From assembly GCF_000143765.1 (NCBI RefSeq), contig NZ_GL379770.1, positions 682,001-746,000 of the forward strand: DNA of 64,000 bases, in the 5' to 3' direction. Made by a program: the position numbers and the translations under genes. Under the pieces are notes generated by a model. The model was given only the letters and a program-made list of their open reading frames with translations, was not told the origin of the DNA and did not search any database. This document shows, in pieces, positions 34,970 to 44,163 of this stretch (position 1 is its first letter; each line of letters opens with the position of its first letter). Source of the stretch: Sphingobacterium spiritivorum ATCC 33861. Its GTDB lineage: Bacteria; Bacteroidota; Bacteroidia; Sphingobacteriales; Sphingobacteriaceae.

Positions 34970-35036
34970 GGCCGTTGAGTTCCGTTTGTAGTGTACAATC
35001 ATATTAGGTTTATGATTTGAATGGTAATCAATGTTT

Positions 35037-35068
35037 AGCAAGACAGCCCTCCTGTCTTGCTTTTTTTA
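35037..35068 (+). terminator. Second terminator between carA and eno
   Basis: AGCAAGACAG and CTGTCTTGCT form a 10-bp stem with a short CCCTC loop and a seven-T tail. It has no gene of its own immediately upstream, so it either backs up the carA terminator or ends a short untranslated transcript. Confidence 0.85.
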
Positions 35069-35111
35069 TTTAAAACTCTCCTAAATAATTTTCTAAGAAG
35101 CATATTTTAGT

Positions 35112-35119
35112 TATATTTG
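35112..35119 (+). promoter_or_regulatory. Predicted -7 box of eno
   Basis: TATATTTG fits TAnnTTTG. The leader to the eno start is about 85 bases and contains the inverted repeat AAGTGTA / TACACTT at 35146-35164. Confidence 0.5.
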
Positions 35120-35186
35120 GTTGTATATAAATGTGAAAGCATAAAAAGTGTACTTTATACACTTAGTGCTGTTTATTTGAAGATAA

Positions 35187-36512
<1,326 letters not shown>

Positions 36513-36536
36513 GCATTAACAGCAATGTTAGTACAG

Positions 36537-36566
36537 AAAGAGACTATTTCGATAGTCTCTTTTTTA
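36537..36566 (+). terminator. Terminator after eno
   Basis: AAAGAGACTAT-TTCG-ATAGTCTCTTT is an 11-bp stem capped by a UUCG tetraloop and followed by T residues. Confidence 0.92.
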
Positions 36567-36621
36567 TTTTCAGAAAATTACTTTAATTTTAGCTTGTTAG
36601 AAATTAATAGGTAATAGTTTG

Positions 36622-36629
36622 TACTTTTG
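36622..36629 (+). promoter_or_regulatory. -7 box 4 bases before the divIC start codon
   Basis: TACTTTTG (TAnnTTTG) is followed by GCAT and then ATG at 36634, so the mRNA is expected to start at or very near the start codon. Confidence 0.55.
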
Positions 36630-36633
36630 GCAT

Positions 36634-36936
36634 ATGGAAAGATTTTTGTACGTTATCCGAAACAAATACCTGCTTGCAGGTGTAGCTTTTGTAGTATGGA
36701 TGTTATTCTTTGACCGAAATGATTTCAGTACACAATACAGCTATCAGAAAGAGAAATCTAATCTGGAAAAAGAAAAGACATACTATGAGAAAGAGATAGC
36801 AGGTATTCAGCAGACGATCAAGGATGTACAGAATAATCCCAGTGAGATTCAACGCATAGCGCGGGAACGCTATCAAATGAAAAAAGATAATGAAGATGTC
36901 TATGTTATCCTGGAAAAGGAAGCGGAGAAAAAATAA
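36634..36936 (+). CDS. Septum formation initiator protein (FtsB/DivIC family)
   Basis: The 100-residue product has one N-terminal membrane helix (about 9-27, YLLAGVAFVVWMLFF), then a coiled coil (YQKEKSNLEKEKTYYEKEIAGIQQTIKDVQNNP) and the family-specific tail RIARERYQMKKDNEDVYVI. It is the FtsB/DivIC component that links FtsL and FtsQ in the divisome. I chose the ATG at 36634; a TTG five codons upstream lies inside the -7 box. The eno-divIC arrangement is common in this phylum. Confidence 0.88.
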   Translation: MERFLYVIRNKYLLAGVAFVVWMLFFDRNDFSTQYSYQKEKSNLEKEKTYYEKEIAGIQQTIKDVQNNPSEIQRIARERYQMKKDNEDVYVILEKEAEKK

Positions 36937-36941
36937 TATAA

Positions 36942-36976
36942 AGAGAAGGGGTATCTGATTTCAGATACCCCTTCTT
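36942..36976. terminator. Bidirectional terminator between divIC and the cystathionine beta-synthase gene
   Basis: AGAAGGGGTATCTGA and TCAGATACCCCTTCT form a 15-bp perfect stem with a 2-base loop between converging genes. T/A runs are weak on both sides. Confidence 0.75.
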
Positions 36977-36994
36977 GTTGATAAAAGATATTTA

Positions 36995-38359
36995 CTATCC
37001 CCCAGATATAGCATTGATAATATCATATTGTGTAATGATATTGATTCTTCCGTATTCATCTTCCACCAATACTGCCTGAGAATCCTTATTAATCAATGCG
37101 GAAATCTTGTCAATGGAAGCATTAAGATCGACGAAAGGAAAAGGCTTTGTACTGATACTTTGCACTTTTGCAGATTTAGTGGATGGGTTTTCCAGAAGTG
37201 CCGACAGAATATCAGACTCAGTTATCTTTCCGACAACCATTCCTTGTTGTGTAACCGGTATCTGGGAAATATTTAATGTTTTCATTGTGTTGAATGTTTC
37301 AATCACCGTCTGATCCACATCTGCTGTTACAATATCCTGGGTTTCCCGTTTTTTCAGAATAGTGAGTGCCGTTAATTTTTCATCTTTCAGAAATCCGCGT
37401 TCACGTAACCAGTCTTCATTGTACATCTTACCCATATAACGGGATCCGTGATCATGGAAGATCACGACGACAACATCTTCTTCCTTTAAGGATGCTCCCA
37501 GTTGCAGCAGTCCCGCAACAGCAGCTCCTGCCGAGTTTCCGGCAAATATACCTTCTTTTCGGGCGAGATCTCTTGTCAGAAGTGCAGCATCTTTGTCTGT
37601 TACTTTTTCAAACAGATCAATGACGCTGAAGTCCACATTTTCAGGAAGAAAATCCTCACCAATGCCTTCTGTGATATAAGGGTATATTTCGTTTTTATCG
37701 AATATGCCTGTTTCCTTGTACTTCTTAAAAACAGATCCGTAGGTATCGATTCCCCAGACTTTGATGTCCGGATTTTTCTCCCGCAGATATCTGGCTGTTC
37801 CAGATATAGTACCACCTGTTCCCACACCCACTATCAGATGTGTGATTTTTCCTTCTGTCTGTTTCCATATTTCAGGGCCTGTAGTCTCATAGTGCGCCTG
37901 TGCATTGGAGGGATTATCATACTGATTGGCCTTCCAGGCATTAGGGACTTCTTTTTCTAATCTGCTGGAGACGGAGTAGTAGGAGCGGGGATCTTCAGGT
38001 TCAACGTTTGTAGGGCATACAATTACTTCGGCACCGAATGCACGCAGCGCATCAATTTTTTCTTTGGACTGTTTATCCGTAGTCGTAAAGATACAACGGT
38101 ATCCTTTTACGACAGCCGCCATTGCAAGGCCCATTCCCGTATTTCCGGATGTTCCTTCGATGATGGTGCCACCTGGTTTTAGTAATCCCGCTTTTTCGGC
38201 ATCCTCTATCATTTTGATTGCCATACGATCTTTTATAGAGTTGCCTGGATTTGTTGTCTCTATTTTAGCCAGGATTGTACCCTTGAGGTGCTTAGTGACT
38301 TTATTCAGTTTAACAAGAGGTGTATTTCCTATCGTTTCCAAAATATTGTTATACCACAT
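36995..38359 (-). CDS. Cystathionine beta-synthase (PLP domain plus CBS pair)
   Basis: The 454-residue product has a fold-type II PLP domain (ETIGNTPLVKLN; PLP lysine Lys43 in NPGNSIKDRMA; EGTSGNTGMGLA; phosphate loop GVGTGGTISGTARYL) and a C-terminal pair of CBS motifs (about 340-450) that bind adenosyl ligands. This length and architecture favour cystathionine beta-synthase, which condenses serine and homocysteine, over cysteine synthase, which lacks the CBS pair. The KFGAEVIVCPTNVEP-like block (RAFGAEVIVCPTNVEPEDP) supports this. It is transcribed after the AMP nucleosidase gene, 46 bases away. Confidence 0.9.
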   Translation of the reverse strand: MWYNNILETIGNTPLVKLNKVTKHLKGTILAKIETTNPGNSIKDRMAIKMIEDAEKAGLLKPGGTIIEGTSGNTGMGLAMAAVVKGYRCIFTTTDKQSKEKIDALRAFGAEVIVCPTNVEPEDPRSYYSVSSRLEKEVPNAWKANQYDNPSNAQAHYETTGPEIWKQTEGKITHLIVGVGTGGTISGTARYLREKNPDIKVWGIDTYGSVFKKYKETGIFDKNEIYPYITEGIGEDFLPENVDFSVIDLFEKVTDKDAALLTRDLARKEGIFAGNSAGAAVAGLLQLGASLKEEDVVVVIFHDHGSRYMGKMYNEDWLRERGFLKDEKLTALTILKKRETQDIVTADVDQTVIETFNTMKTLNISQIPVTQQGMVVGKITESDILSALLENPSTKSAKVQSISTKPFPFVDLNASIDKISALINKDSQAVLVEDEYGRINIITQYDIINAISGG

Positions 38360-38405
38360 ACTGTTTTATTTGTTTATACAAAGATAATCTTTTCCTTTGA
38401 GGGGA

Positions 38406-39221
38406 TTAAAACTGCAGGTGTTTCACTGTTAAACCATTGTTGATCAGTTGTTTAAGAGAGTCAATACCAATCAAAAGATGAGTCTGTACGTAGTTAGCGG
38501 TTACAGATACATCGCTTTCTTCGGTTTTTACTCCTTCAGGGATCATCGGTTGGTCCGATACCAATAAAAGTGCACCTGTTGGTATTTTGTTGGCAAAGCC
38601 TACGCTAAAGATTGTTGCGGTCTCCATATCTACACACATAGCACGTATGGATTTGAGATATTTCTTAAATGATTTCTCATGTTCCCACACGCGTCTGTTG
38701 GTTGTATATACTGTTCCTGTCCAGTAGTCACGTGAATGATCCCTGATCGTGGTGGATATCGCTTTCTGTAAAGCAAATGCCGGCAGGGCAGGTACTTCAG
38801 GCGGGAAGTAATCATTTGACGTTCCTTCGCCCCGTATTGCAGCAATAGGGAGTACAAGATCACCGATCTTATTTTTCTTTTTCAATCCTCCGGCTTTTCC
38901 CAGAAACAGGACAGCCTTAGGGGCAATTGCAGACAACAAGTCCATGATCGTCGCTGCCATAGGGCTACCCATTCCGAAATTGATGATTGTAATGCCTGCT
39001 GCAGTCACTGATTGCATAGGTTTATCTGTTCCGTATATCGGGGCATTATCATGCATTTCGGAGAAAATATGCAGATACTTTGAAAAATTGGTCAACAAAA
39101 TATACTCTCCAAACTCATCCAGGGGTCTTCCTGTATAACGTGGAAGCCAGTTGTGTACGATATCTTCTTTGGATTTAAGTCCGGCTTTGACCGGGCTGTT
39201 TTCTTCTTTGTTTTTGCTCAT
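38406..39221 (-). CDS. amn: AMP nucleosidase (phosphorylase superfamily)
   Basis: The 271-residue product resembles the short Bacteroidota AMP nucleosidase, which splits AMP to adenine and ribose 5-phosphate. It has the nucleoside phosphorylase-like core: TIINFGMGSPMAATIMDLL, LGKAGGLKKKNKIGDLVLP, the catalytic-site IRGEGTSNDYFP, and CVDMETATIFSVGF (the purine-binding Met-Glu). E. coli Amn is much longer because of an N-terminal domain that is missing here. Together with the 5'-nucleotidase and purine genes in this window it fits purine turnover, but it is not in an operon with them. Confidence 0.85.
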   Translation of the reverse strand: MSKNKEENSPVKAGLKSKEDIVHNWLPRYTGRPLDEFGEYILLTNFSKYLHIFSEMHDNAPIYGTDKPMQSVTAAGITIINFGMGSPMAATIMDLLSAIAPKAVLFLGKAGGLKKKNKIGDLVLPIAAIRGEGTSNDYFPPEVPALPAFALQKAISTTIRDHSRDYWTGTVYTTNRRVWEHEKSFKKYLKSIRAMCVDMETATIFSVGFANKIPTGALLLVSDQPMIPEGVKTEESDVSVTANYVQTHLLIGIDSLKQLINNGLTVKHLQF

Positions 39222-39558
39222 AACAATTTTTTTAATAGGTGTTACTTTATATATCTGAAATTCGGATACACGCTATCCTGCCGATTGGAGAAGAACGATC
39301 AGCAAGTATAAGCATATCCGTTTAACTTTCTGTTAAAGTGCTGTAAAAGAACTTTTGTATGCGACTGCATCTGCCCGGAATAGATCTGTGTAAGATCGTA
39401 TTCATGAGCAATAGGTATAGCAGATAAGAAACCGTTGGGCTATGACCAATGTAGCGCCAGCATTGCGCTGATCTACTGTTGTCAGTATTGTGTGTAATAG
39501 CGGATTGGAACCGAATATAAACAAGGCTCTCCGTTGAGGAGAGCCTTATATTTTTTAG
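39222..39558. other. Intergenic region between amn and clpX
   Basis: The 337-base gap carries the clpX terminator at 39523-39547 and, presumably near 39222-39300, the amn promoter. I see no gene, RNA or clear repeat in the central 200 bases. Confidence 0.5.
39523..39547 (-). terminator. Terminator after clpX
   Basis: AAGGCTCTCC-GTTGA-GGAGAGCCTT forms a 10-bp stem. Read on the minus strand the tail is TGTTTAT, moderately T-rich. Confidence 0.75.
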
Positions 39559-40809
39559 TTACGCGACATGCAGTTTTTTGATGTCTGACTTTTCAAATTT
39601 TTGTTTGGCGTAGTCCAGCGTAATGTGTAATGTGTTGTCGGTAATGTCTTCTCTTGAAGTCGGGATTTCGAACATTGCATCCAGCATGATTGCTTCGCAG
39701 ATGGCTCTTAATCCTCTGGCTCCTAATTTGAATTCATCTGCTTTGTCCACGATAAACTGATAGACATTTTTATCGAACTCTAACTCGATACCTTCATAGT
39801 TAAACAGTTTTTTATACTGTTTGATCAATGCATTTTTTGGCTCTGTCAGGATGCTTAACAGCGTTTCCTTATCTAACGGATTTAAGTAGGTCAATACAGG
39901 AAGACGGCCGATCAGCTCAGGTATCAAACCAAAGGTTTTTAAATCCTGAGGAGTAATGTACTTATACAGATTGTTTAAGTCGATCTCCTGCTCATCTTCT
40001 CTCATCTTATAGCCTACTGTCTGCGTTCTCAAGCGGTTAGCGATCTTTTTCTGGATACCGTCAAAAGCTCCGCCACAGATAAACAGAATATTACTGGTAT
40101 TGACTGCAATCATTTTCTGATCCGGATGTTTACGTCCACCCTGAGGAGGTACATTGACTACTGTTCCTTCTAATATTTTTAACAGCGCCTGTTGTACACC
40201 TTCCCCGGATACGTCCCGGGTGATAGAAGGATTGTCGCTTTTACGCGCTATCTTATCGATTTCATCGATGTAGATAATACCACGTTCCGCTGCAGCTACA
40301 TCATAGTCTGCTGCTTGTAAAAGACGTGTCAGTATACTTTCCACATCTTCGCCCACATAACCCGCTTCTGTCAGTACTGTAGCATCTACAATGCTGAACG
40401 GTACATTCAAAATTTTAGCTACTGTCTTAGCCAGTAGTGTTTTCCCGGTTCCTGTTTCACCTACGATGATCAGATTTGATTTTTCAATCTCAATATCGTC
40501 TTTATCTACTTTTTGATTCAGACGTTTATAATGATTGTATACCGCTACCGAAATTACTTTTTTAGCATCATCCTGGCCGATAACGTATTGATCAAGATGC
40601 TGTTTGATTTCCAGCGGACGGATTAGTTTTAAAGCAGTCTGTAAAGATTTGCTCTTGCGTTGCTTCAGCTCTTCGGCCAATATTTCATTGGCCTGCATGA
40701 CACAGCGGTCACAGATGTGAGCGCCGTCTCCGGCAATCAGCATTTGCGCATCATTTTTACTGATGCCGCAAAACGAACAGCGAATATCTTTTGTGTTATT
40801 TTTGCTCAT
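39559..40809 (-). CDS. clpX: ATP-dependent Clp protease ATPase subunit ClpX
   Basis: ClpX unfolds tagged substrates and feeds them to ClpP. The 416-residue product has the N-terminal C4 zinc finger ([10 protein letters not shown] ... HICDRCV), Walker [13 protein letters not shown] near residue 117, Walker [12 protein letters not shown], the GGRKHPDQ pore-2 region, and the SDIKKL-type C-terminus. It starts 1 base after the clpP stop, so the pair forms an operon, and it ends in a hairpin terminator. Confidence 0.97.
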   Translation of the reverse strand: MSKNNTKDIRCSFCGISKNDAQMLIAGDGAHICDRCVMQANEILAEELKQRKSKSLQTALKLIRPLEIKQHLDQYVIGQDDAKKVISVAVYNHYKRLNQKVDKDDIEIEKSNLIIVGETGTGKTLLAKTVAKILNVPFSIVDATVLTEAGYVGEDVESILTRLLQAADYDVAAAERGIIYIDEIDKIARKSDNPSITRDVSGEGVQQALLKILEGTVVNVPPQGGRKHPDQKMIAVNTSNILFICGGAFDGIQKKIANRLRTQTVGYKMREDEQEIDLNNLYKYITPQDLKTFGLIPELIGRLPVLTYLNPLDKETLLSILTEPKNALIKQYKKLFNYEGIELEFDKNVYQFIVDKADEFKLGARGLRAICEAIMLDAMFEIPTSREDITDNTLHITLDYAKQKFEKSDIKKLHVA

Positions 40810-41508
40810 TTATTTGATTTCTTTTTTGGAAGACAATACTTCGTCTACCATTCCAAATTCTTTTGCTTCTGCAGCTCTCATCCAGTAGTCACGGTCAGAA
40901 GATTTTTCTACCCATTCGTACGACTGACCTGAATGCTCTGCTATGATAGTGTACAGCTCTTCTTTCAGCTTAAGCATCTCACGAAGATTGATTTCCATAT
41001 CTGCAGCAACGCCCTGAGCACCGCCTGATGGCTGGTGGATCATGACACGTGAATGTTTCAATGCCGCGCGTTTACCTTTGGCGCCGGCTACTAATAATAC
41101 GGCTCCCATTGAAGCAGCCATGCCTGTACAGATCGTAGCTACATCCGGAGAGATGTATTGCATAGTATCGTATATTCCTAATCCGGCGTATACACTACCT
41201 CCAGGCGAATTGATATAGATCTGTATATCACGCTGTGCATCCGTAGACTGAAGAAATAATAATTGTGCCTGAATGATATTTGCAACCTGATCCGTCACGG
41301 CATCTCCTAAAAAGATGATGCGGTCCATCATTAATCTGGAGAATACGTCCATTTGTGCCACATTTAGCTGACGCTCTTCAACAATGTAAGGTGTCAGGTT
41401 AGTAGGCATATTTTGTTGAACACGTGAAATGAAGCTGTCCACATGTTGGCTTCCGATACGGTGATGCTTGATAGCATATTTTCTGAATTCGTTTTTATCT
41501 ATGTTCAT
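40810..41508 (-). CDS. clpP: ATP-dependent Clp protease proteolytic subunit ClpP
   Basis: The 232-residue product has the complete triad: Ser133 in GMAASMGAVLL, His158 in MIHQPSGG, and the Asp in SSDRDYWM (Asp207 region). Its N-terminal extension of about 30 residues relative to E. coli mature ClpP may be a processed propeptide. It is cotranscribed with clpX. No trigger factor gene precedes it in the window; instead a PD-(D/E)XK-like gene lies upstream on the same strand. Confidence 0.97.
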   Translation of the reverse strand: MNIDKNEFRKYAIKHHRIGSQHVDSFISRVQQNMPTNLTPYIVEERQLNVAQMDVFSRLMMDRIIFLGDAVTDQVANIIQAQLLFLQSTDAQRDIQIYINSPGGSVYAGLGIYDTMQYISPDVATICTGMAASMGAVLLVAGAKGKRAALKHSRVMIHQPSGGAQGVAADMEINLREMLKLKEELYTIIAEHSGQSYEWVEKSSDRDYWMRAAEAKEFGMVDEVLSSKKEIK

Positions 41509-41603
41509 AATATTAATTTTCCTTTTATTAAGACGAATATAAAACTATATTTTAAAAGTTGTATATGTTGAACTATATGTTTTACATCCAGCCAACAATT
41601 AAG

Positions 41604-42062
41604 TCAGATGACGAAATAGTCCGGCAAATCCTTTAAGAATTCGTAAGATTTTGTCTCAAAACTGATCTTACAATAGAAATGATCTAATCCATTACTTACT
41701 AATAATAACGGGATTTGATGTACCGTATTATAATTGGCAATCTGCTCAAATACAGATTGTGTAATCTTTACATGAGGAGCTTTGAATTCTGCGAGTAATA
41801 TCTTTTCTCCTTTATTGTTGTAAACAAGCAAATCACTTCTCTTCTGAAGGGTATTTAACCTTAGCCCTCCTTCTGTTTTCATCAGGGATTTTGGATATTT
41901 CTTTTCCTGATGTAAATAATTGATCCAATGTTGTCTTACCCATTCTTCCGGTGTCAGCACCAGCTTTTTTTTACGTAACTCATCATAGATGAATATGATA
42001 TCGTTTTCCCTCGATAGTTTAGCTGAAAAAGGTGGTAAATTTAAGGGAATGGGCGTAAACAT
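41604..42062 (-). CDS. PD-(D/E)XK nuclease-fold protein (type I restriction R-protein N-terminus-like, HSDR_N_2)
   Basis: The 152-residue product resembles the stand-alone HSDR_N_2 family: WVRQHWINYLHQEKKYPKSLM, then RSDLLVYNNKGEKILLAEFKAP, where Asp of RSD and E-x-K of AEFKAP fit the PD-(D/E)XK core. No helicase, methylase or specificity gene is near, so it is not a restriction system. Such orphans are conserved near housekeeping genes in Bacteroidota with unknown function. I start at the ATG at 42062 (MFTPIPLNLPPF); the next in-frame start upstream lies before the -7 box. Confidence 0.75.
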   Translation of the reverse strand: MFTPIPLNLPPFSAKLSRENDIIFIYDELRKKKLVLTPEEWVRQHWINYLHQEKKYPKSLMKTEGGLRLNTLQKRSDLLVYNNKGEKILLAEFKAPHVKITQSVFEQIANYNTVHQIPLLLVSNGLDHFYCKISFETKSYEFLKDLPDYFVI

Positions 42063-42065
42063 GTG

Positions 42066-42073
42066 CAAAGATA
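42066..42073 (-). promoter_or_regulatory. -7 box 3 bases before the start of the HSDR_N_2 gene
   Basis: On the minus strand TATCTTTG is followed by CAC and then ATG. A leaderless transcript is expected. It faces the holA promoter across 71 bases. Confidence 0.6.
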
Positions 42074-42144
42074 CGAAATCTGTTGTAAATCGTAAATCCT
42101 TCAAATTCTTAAAAGTTTCAACAAAGGGAAGGGGAATAAATTTG

Positions 42145-42152
42145 TACTTTTG
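42145..42152 (+). promoter_or_regulatory. -7 box 6 bases before the holA start codon
   Basis: TACTTTTG (TAnnTTTG) is followed by six bases and ATG at 42159. The same TTTGTACTTTTG string occurs before divIC, with TTTGTACTTTTG at 36618-36629. Confidence 0.55.
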
Positions 42153-42158
42153 TTGGGT

Positions 42159-43163
42159 ATGAATGTCAGTCCTATTCTTTCGGATATCAAGAATAAAAAA
42201 CTCAAACCCGTTTATCTTTTACACGGGGAGGAACCCTACTTTATTGATCTGATCAGCGATACTATTGAAAGTTCGGTGCTGGATGATGCGCAGAAGGGAT
42301 TTGATCAGACCATCTTATATGGTAAGGATACCGACTTTATCACGATCGTGAATGCGGCAAAGCGCTATCCTATGTTGAGTGACCATCAGGTTATCCTGAT
42401 CAAAGAAGCACAGGATCTGAAGTGGAAACAGGGGGAGGAACTCTTGTTAAACTATGTGGAGCATCTTACGCCCAGTACAGTGCTGGTCTTCAACTATAAG
42501 TACGGTAAATTTGATAAGCGTAAAAAACTTTACAAGGCTATCGAAAAGGCTGGTGAAGTCGTAGAGTCTAATAAGCTATATGAAGATAAGGTGGCTGGCT
42601 GGATTACTTCTTATGTGAAGGATCATGGCTGGTCTATTCATCCGCAGGCTGCAGCCATGATGGCGGAGTATTTGGGGACAGATCTTTCTAAGGTATCGAA
42701 CGAACTGGATAAGCTGATGCTGAATGTGCCAAAATCTACTGAAATAGGAGCAGGTGATATAGAACTAAATATCGGGATATCCAAAGATTTCAACGTATTT
42801 GAACTGAATACGGCTCTGGCCAAACGAAATGCCCTGAAAGCGTACCAGATTGTCGATTATTTTGCCGCAAATCCTAAGAATAATCCCTTAGTAGTCGTGT
42901 TGGGAGCAATGGGTGGTTACTTTACAAAAGTATTAAAGTATCATTATCTTCCGGATAAATCTGCTGCTGCCAAGGAACTGGGAGTTCATCCTTTTTTTAT
43001 AAAAGAATATGAGATCGCAGCCCGGAATTACAACCGTCGCAAGACTTTTGATATTATAAATCATTTGAAAGAAGCAGATCTCAAATCAAAGGGAATGAAT
43101 GTAGGCAGCAATACCGGTACTGATGATATTCTGAGAGAGATGATCTTTAATATATTAAATTAA
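42159..43163 (+). CDS. holA: DNA polymerase III subunit delta
   Basis: The 334-residue product starts MNVSPILSDIKNKKLKPVYLLHGEEPYFID, the typical N-terminus of the delta subunit of the clamp loader, and continues with a degenerate AAA+ domain (FDQTILYGKDTDFITIVNAAKRYPMLSDHQVILIKEAQDL) and a helical collar (NRRKTFDIINHLKEADLKSKG). It opens the beta clamp for loading on DNA. I take the ATG at 42159; a TTG three codons upstream is inside the -7 box. It is divergent from the PD-(D/E)XK-like gene. Confidence 0.9.
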   Translation: MNVSPILSDIKNKKLKPVYLLHGEEPYFIDLISDTIESSVLDDAQKGFDQTILYGKDTDFITIVNAAKRYPMLSDHQVILIKEAQDLKWKQGEELLLNYVEHLTPSTVLVFNYKYGKFDKRKKLYKAIEKAGEVVESNKLYEDKVAGWITSYVKDHGWSIHPQAAAMMAEYLGTDLSKVSNELDKLMLNVPKSTEIGAGDIELNIGISKDFNVFELNTALAKRNALKAYQIVDYFAANPKNNPLVVVLGAMGGYFTKVLKYHYLPDKSAAAKELGVHPFFIKEYEIAARNYNRRKTFDIINHLKEADLKSKGMNVGSNTGTDDILREMIFNILN

Positions 43164-43545
43164 AAGCACGCTGAGGTATCAATGGATGCCTGCAGAAATT
43201 ATCATTAACTGCTTTAATTACTTTTTTCTACCTCTATTTAGGATTTGTTGCTGTCCCCGGTGACAAAATAAGTTAGTCCCGTAACGGGAAGGCTTTAATT
43301 TTATTTTCTAATTATCTTGTATATAATTTGCGGATTTCCCTCCCGGCAAAATGATAGCTTACTGGTTATCTGACTTTTTTTAAAAATGTTTTCCTTGTCA
43401 TAATATGTTGCTGTAAAGGTGTTTATGGTGTTTTGTGATGTTTTCTTTTTCATTTCAATGTCATCTATGCAAAAAATACAAATTAAACGTTTGTTTAAAT
43501 TAAACGTTTGTTTAATTTTGGCCCGTCAAAAATAAATGTCTTATC
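43164..43545. other. Regulatory region upstream of the efflux operon
   Basis: The 382-base gap between holA and tetR holds a promoter with two tandem operator repeats in its last 65 bases. A short inverted repeat TCCCGTAACGGGA lies at about 43278-43290. No reading frame is supported. Confidence 0.55.
43483..43515. promoter_or_regulatory. Tandem TetR-type operators over the efflux promoter
   Basis: The 16-mer TTAAACGTTTGTTTAA occurs twice, at 43483-43498 and 43500-43515, with a 17-base period. Each copy is an inverted repeat (TTAAAC-N4-GTTTAA). Copy 1 contains the TTTG -33 element (43490-43493); copy 2 runs into the TAATTTTG -7 box (43513-43520), 19 bases away. Binding of the TetR-family product would block the promoter (inference). 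Confidence 0.8.
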
Positions 43546-44163
43546 ATGGAGATAAACGAAAAGCAACTGGAAATACTGAATGTAGCCGAGAATCTTTTTT
43601 CAATAAAGGGGTTTGACGGAACTTCTGTTCGGGATATTGCCAGCGAAGCCAACGTGAATGTGGCTATGATCAATTATTATTTCGGGTCGAAAGAGGGGCT
43701 GCTGGATACATTAATTAATGTACGCGTGGAGAATTTTAAAATGAATGGTGAAAGTTTGAAGGATATTTCATCCCCGATGGAAAAAGTGGATAAGATGATT
43801 GAGCTGTATGTCAAATCGATGAATTGTAACCGTGGATTATATCAGGTCATAGCTGTCGAATCGACTATTAAGCGTAAGCTGCTGCTTTCGGAATCATTTC
43901 AGGAGCTTAAATACCACAATCTGCGTGTAATTGAAGAAGTTGTTCAGGATGGAGTGGATAAAGGTGTTTTCCAGCCCGGAAATAGCTATATCCATATTCA
44001 TGCAACGCTGATGGGTACATTTATGAATTTTCAAATGAACTATTTATTTCTCAAATCAGCATTGAATATGGATTCGGAAGAAGCGTATTCCAATTACATT
44101 GAGACAGAACTGGTTCATTATTTACAAAAGAATATTAAAGCACTACTCACATATGAAAATTAA
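43546..44163 (+). CDS. TetR-family transcriptional regulator of the efflux operon
   Basis: The 205-residue product has the TetR N-terminal helix-turn-helix (FSIKGFDGTSVRDIASEANVNVAMINYYFGSKEGLLDTLI, about residues 18-58) and a helical ligand-binding domain. As the first gene of an operon with TolC-, EmrA- and EmrB-like genes, with paired operators on the promoter, it is most likely an autorepressor released by a drug or toxic lipid. Its end overlaps the following TolC-like gene by 11 bases. Confidence 0.92.
   Translation: MEINEKQLEILNVAENLFSIKGFDGTSVRDIASEANVNVAMINYYFGSKEGLLDTLINVRVENFKMNGESLKDISSPMEKVDKMIELYVKSMNCNRGLYQVIAVESTIKRKLLLSESFQELKYHNLRVIEEVVQDGVDKGVFQPGNSYIHIHATLMGTFMNFQMNYLFLKSALNMDSEEAYSNYIETELVHYLQKNIKALLTYEN

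Noticed and set aside
41604..42062. Restriction-modification or defence system
   Set aside because: Only a small HSDR_N_2 protein is present; no helicase, methyltransferase or specificity subunit is near.
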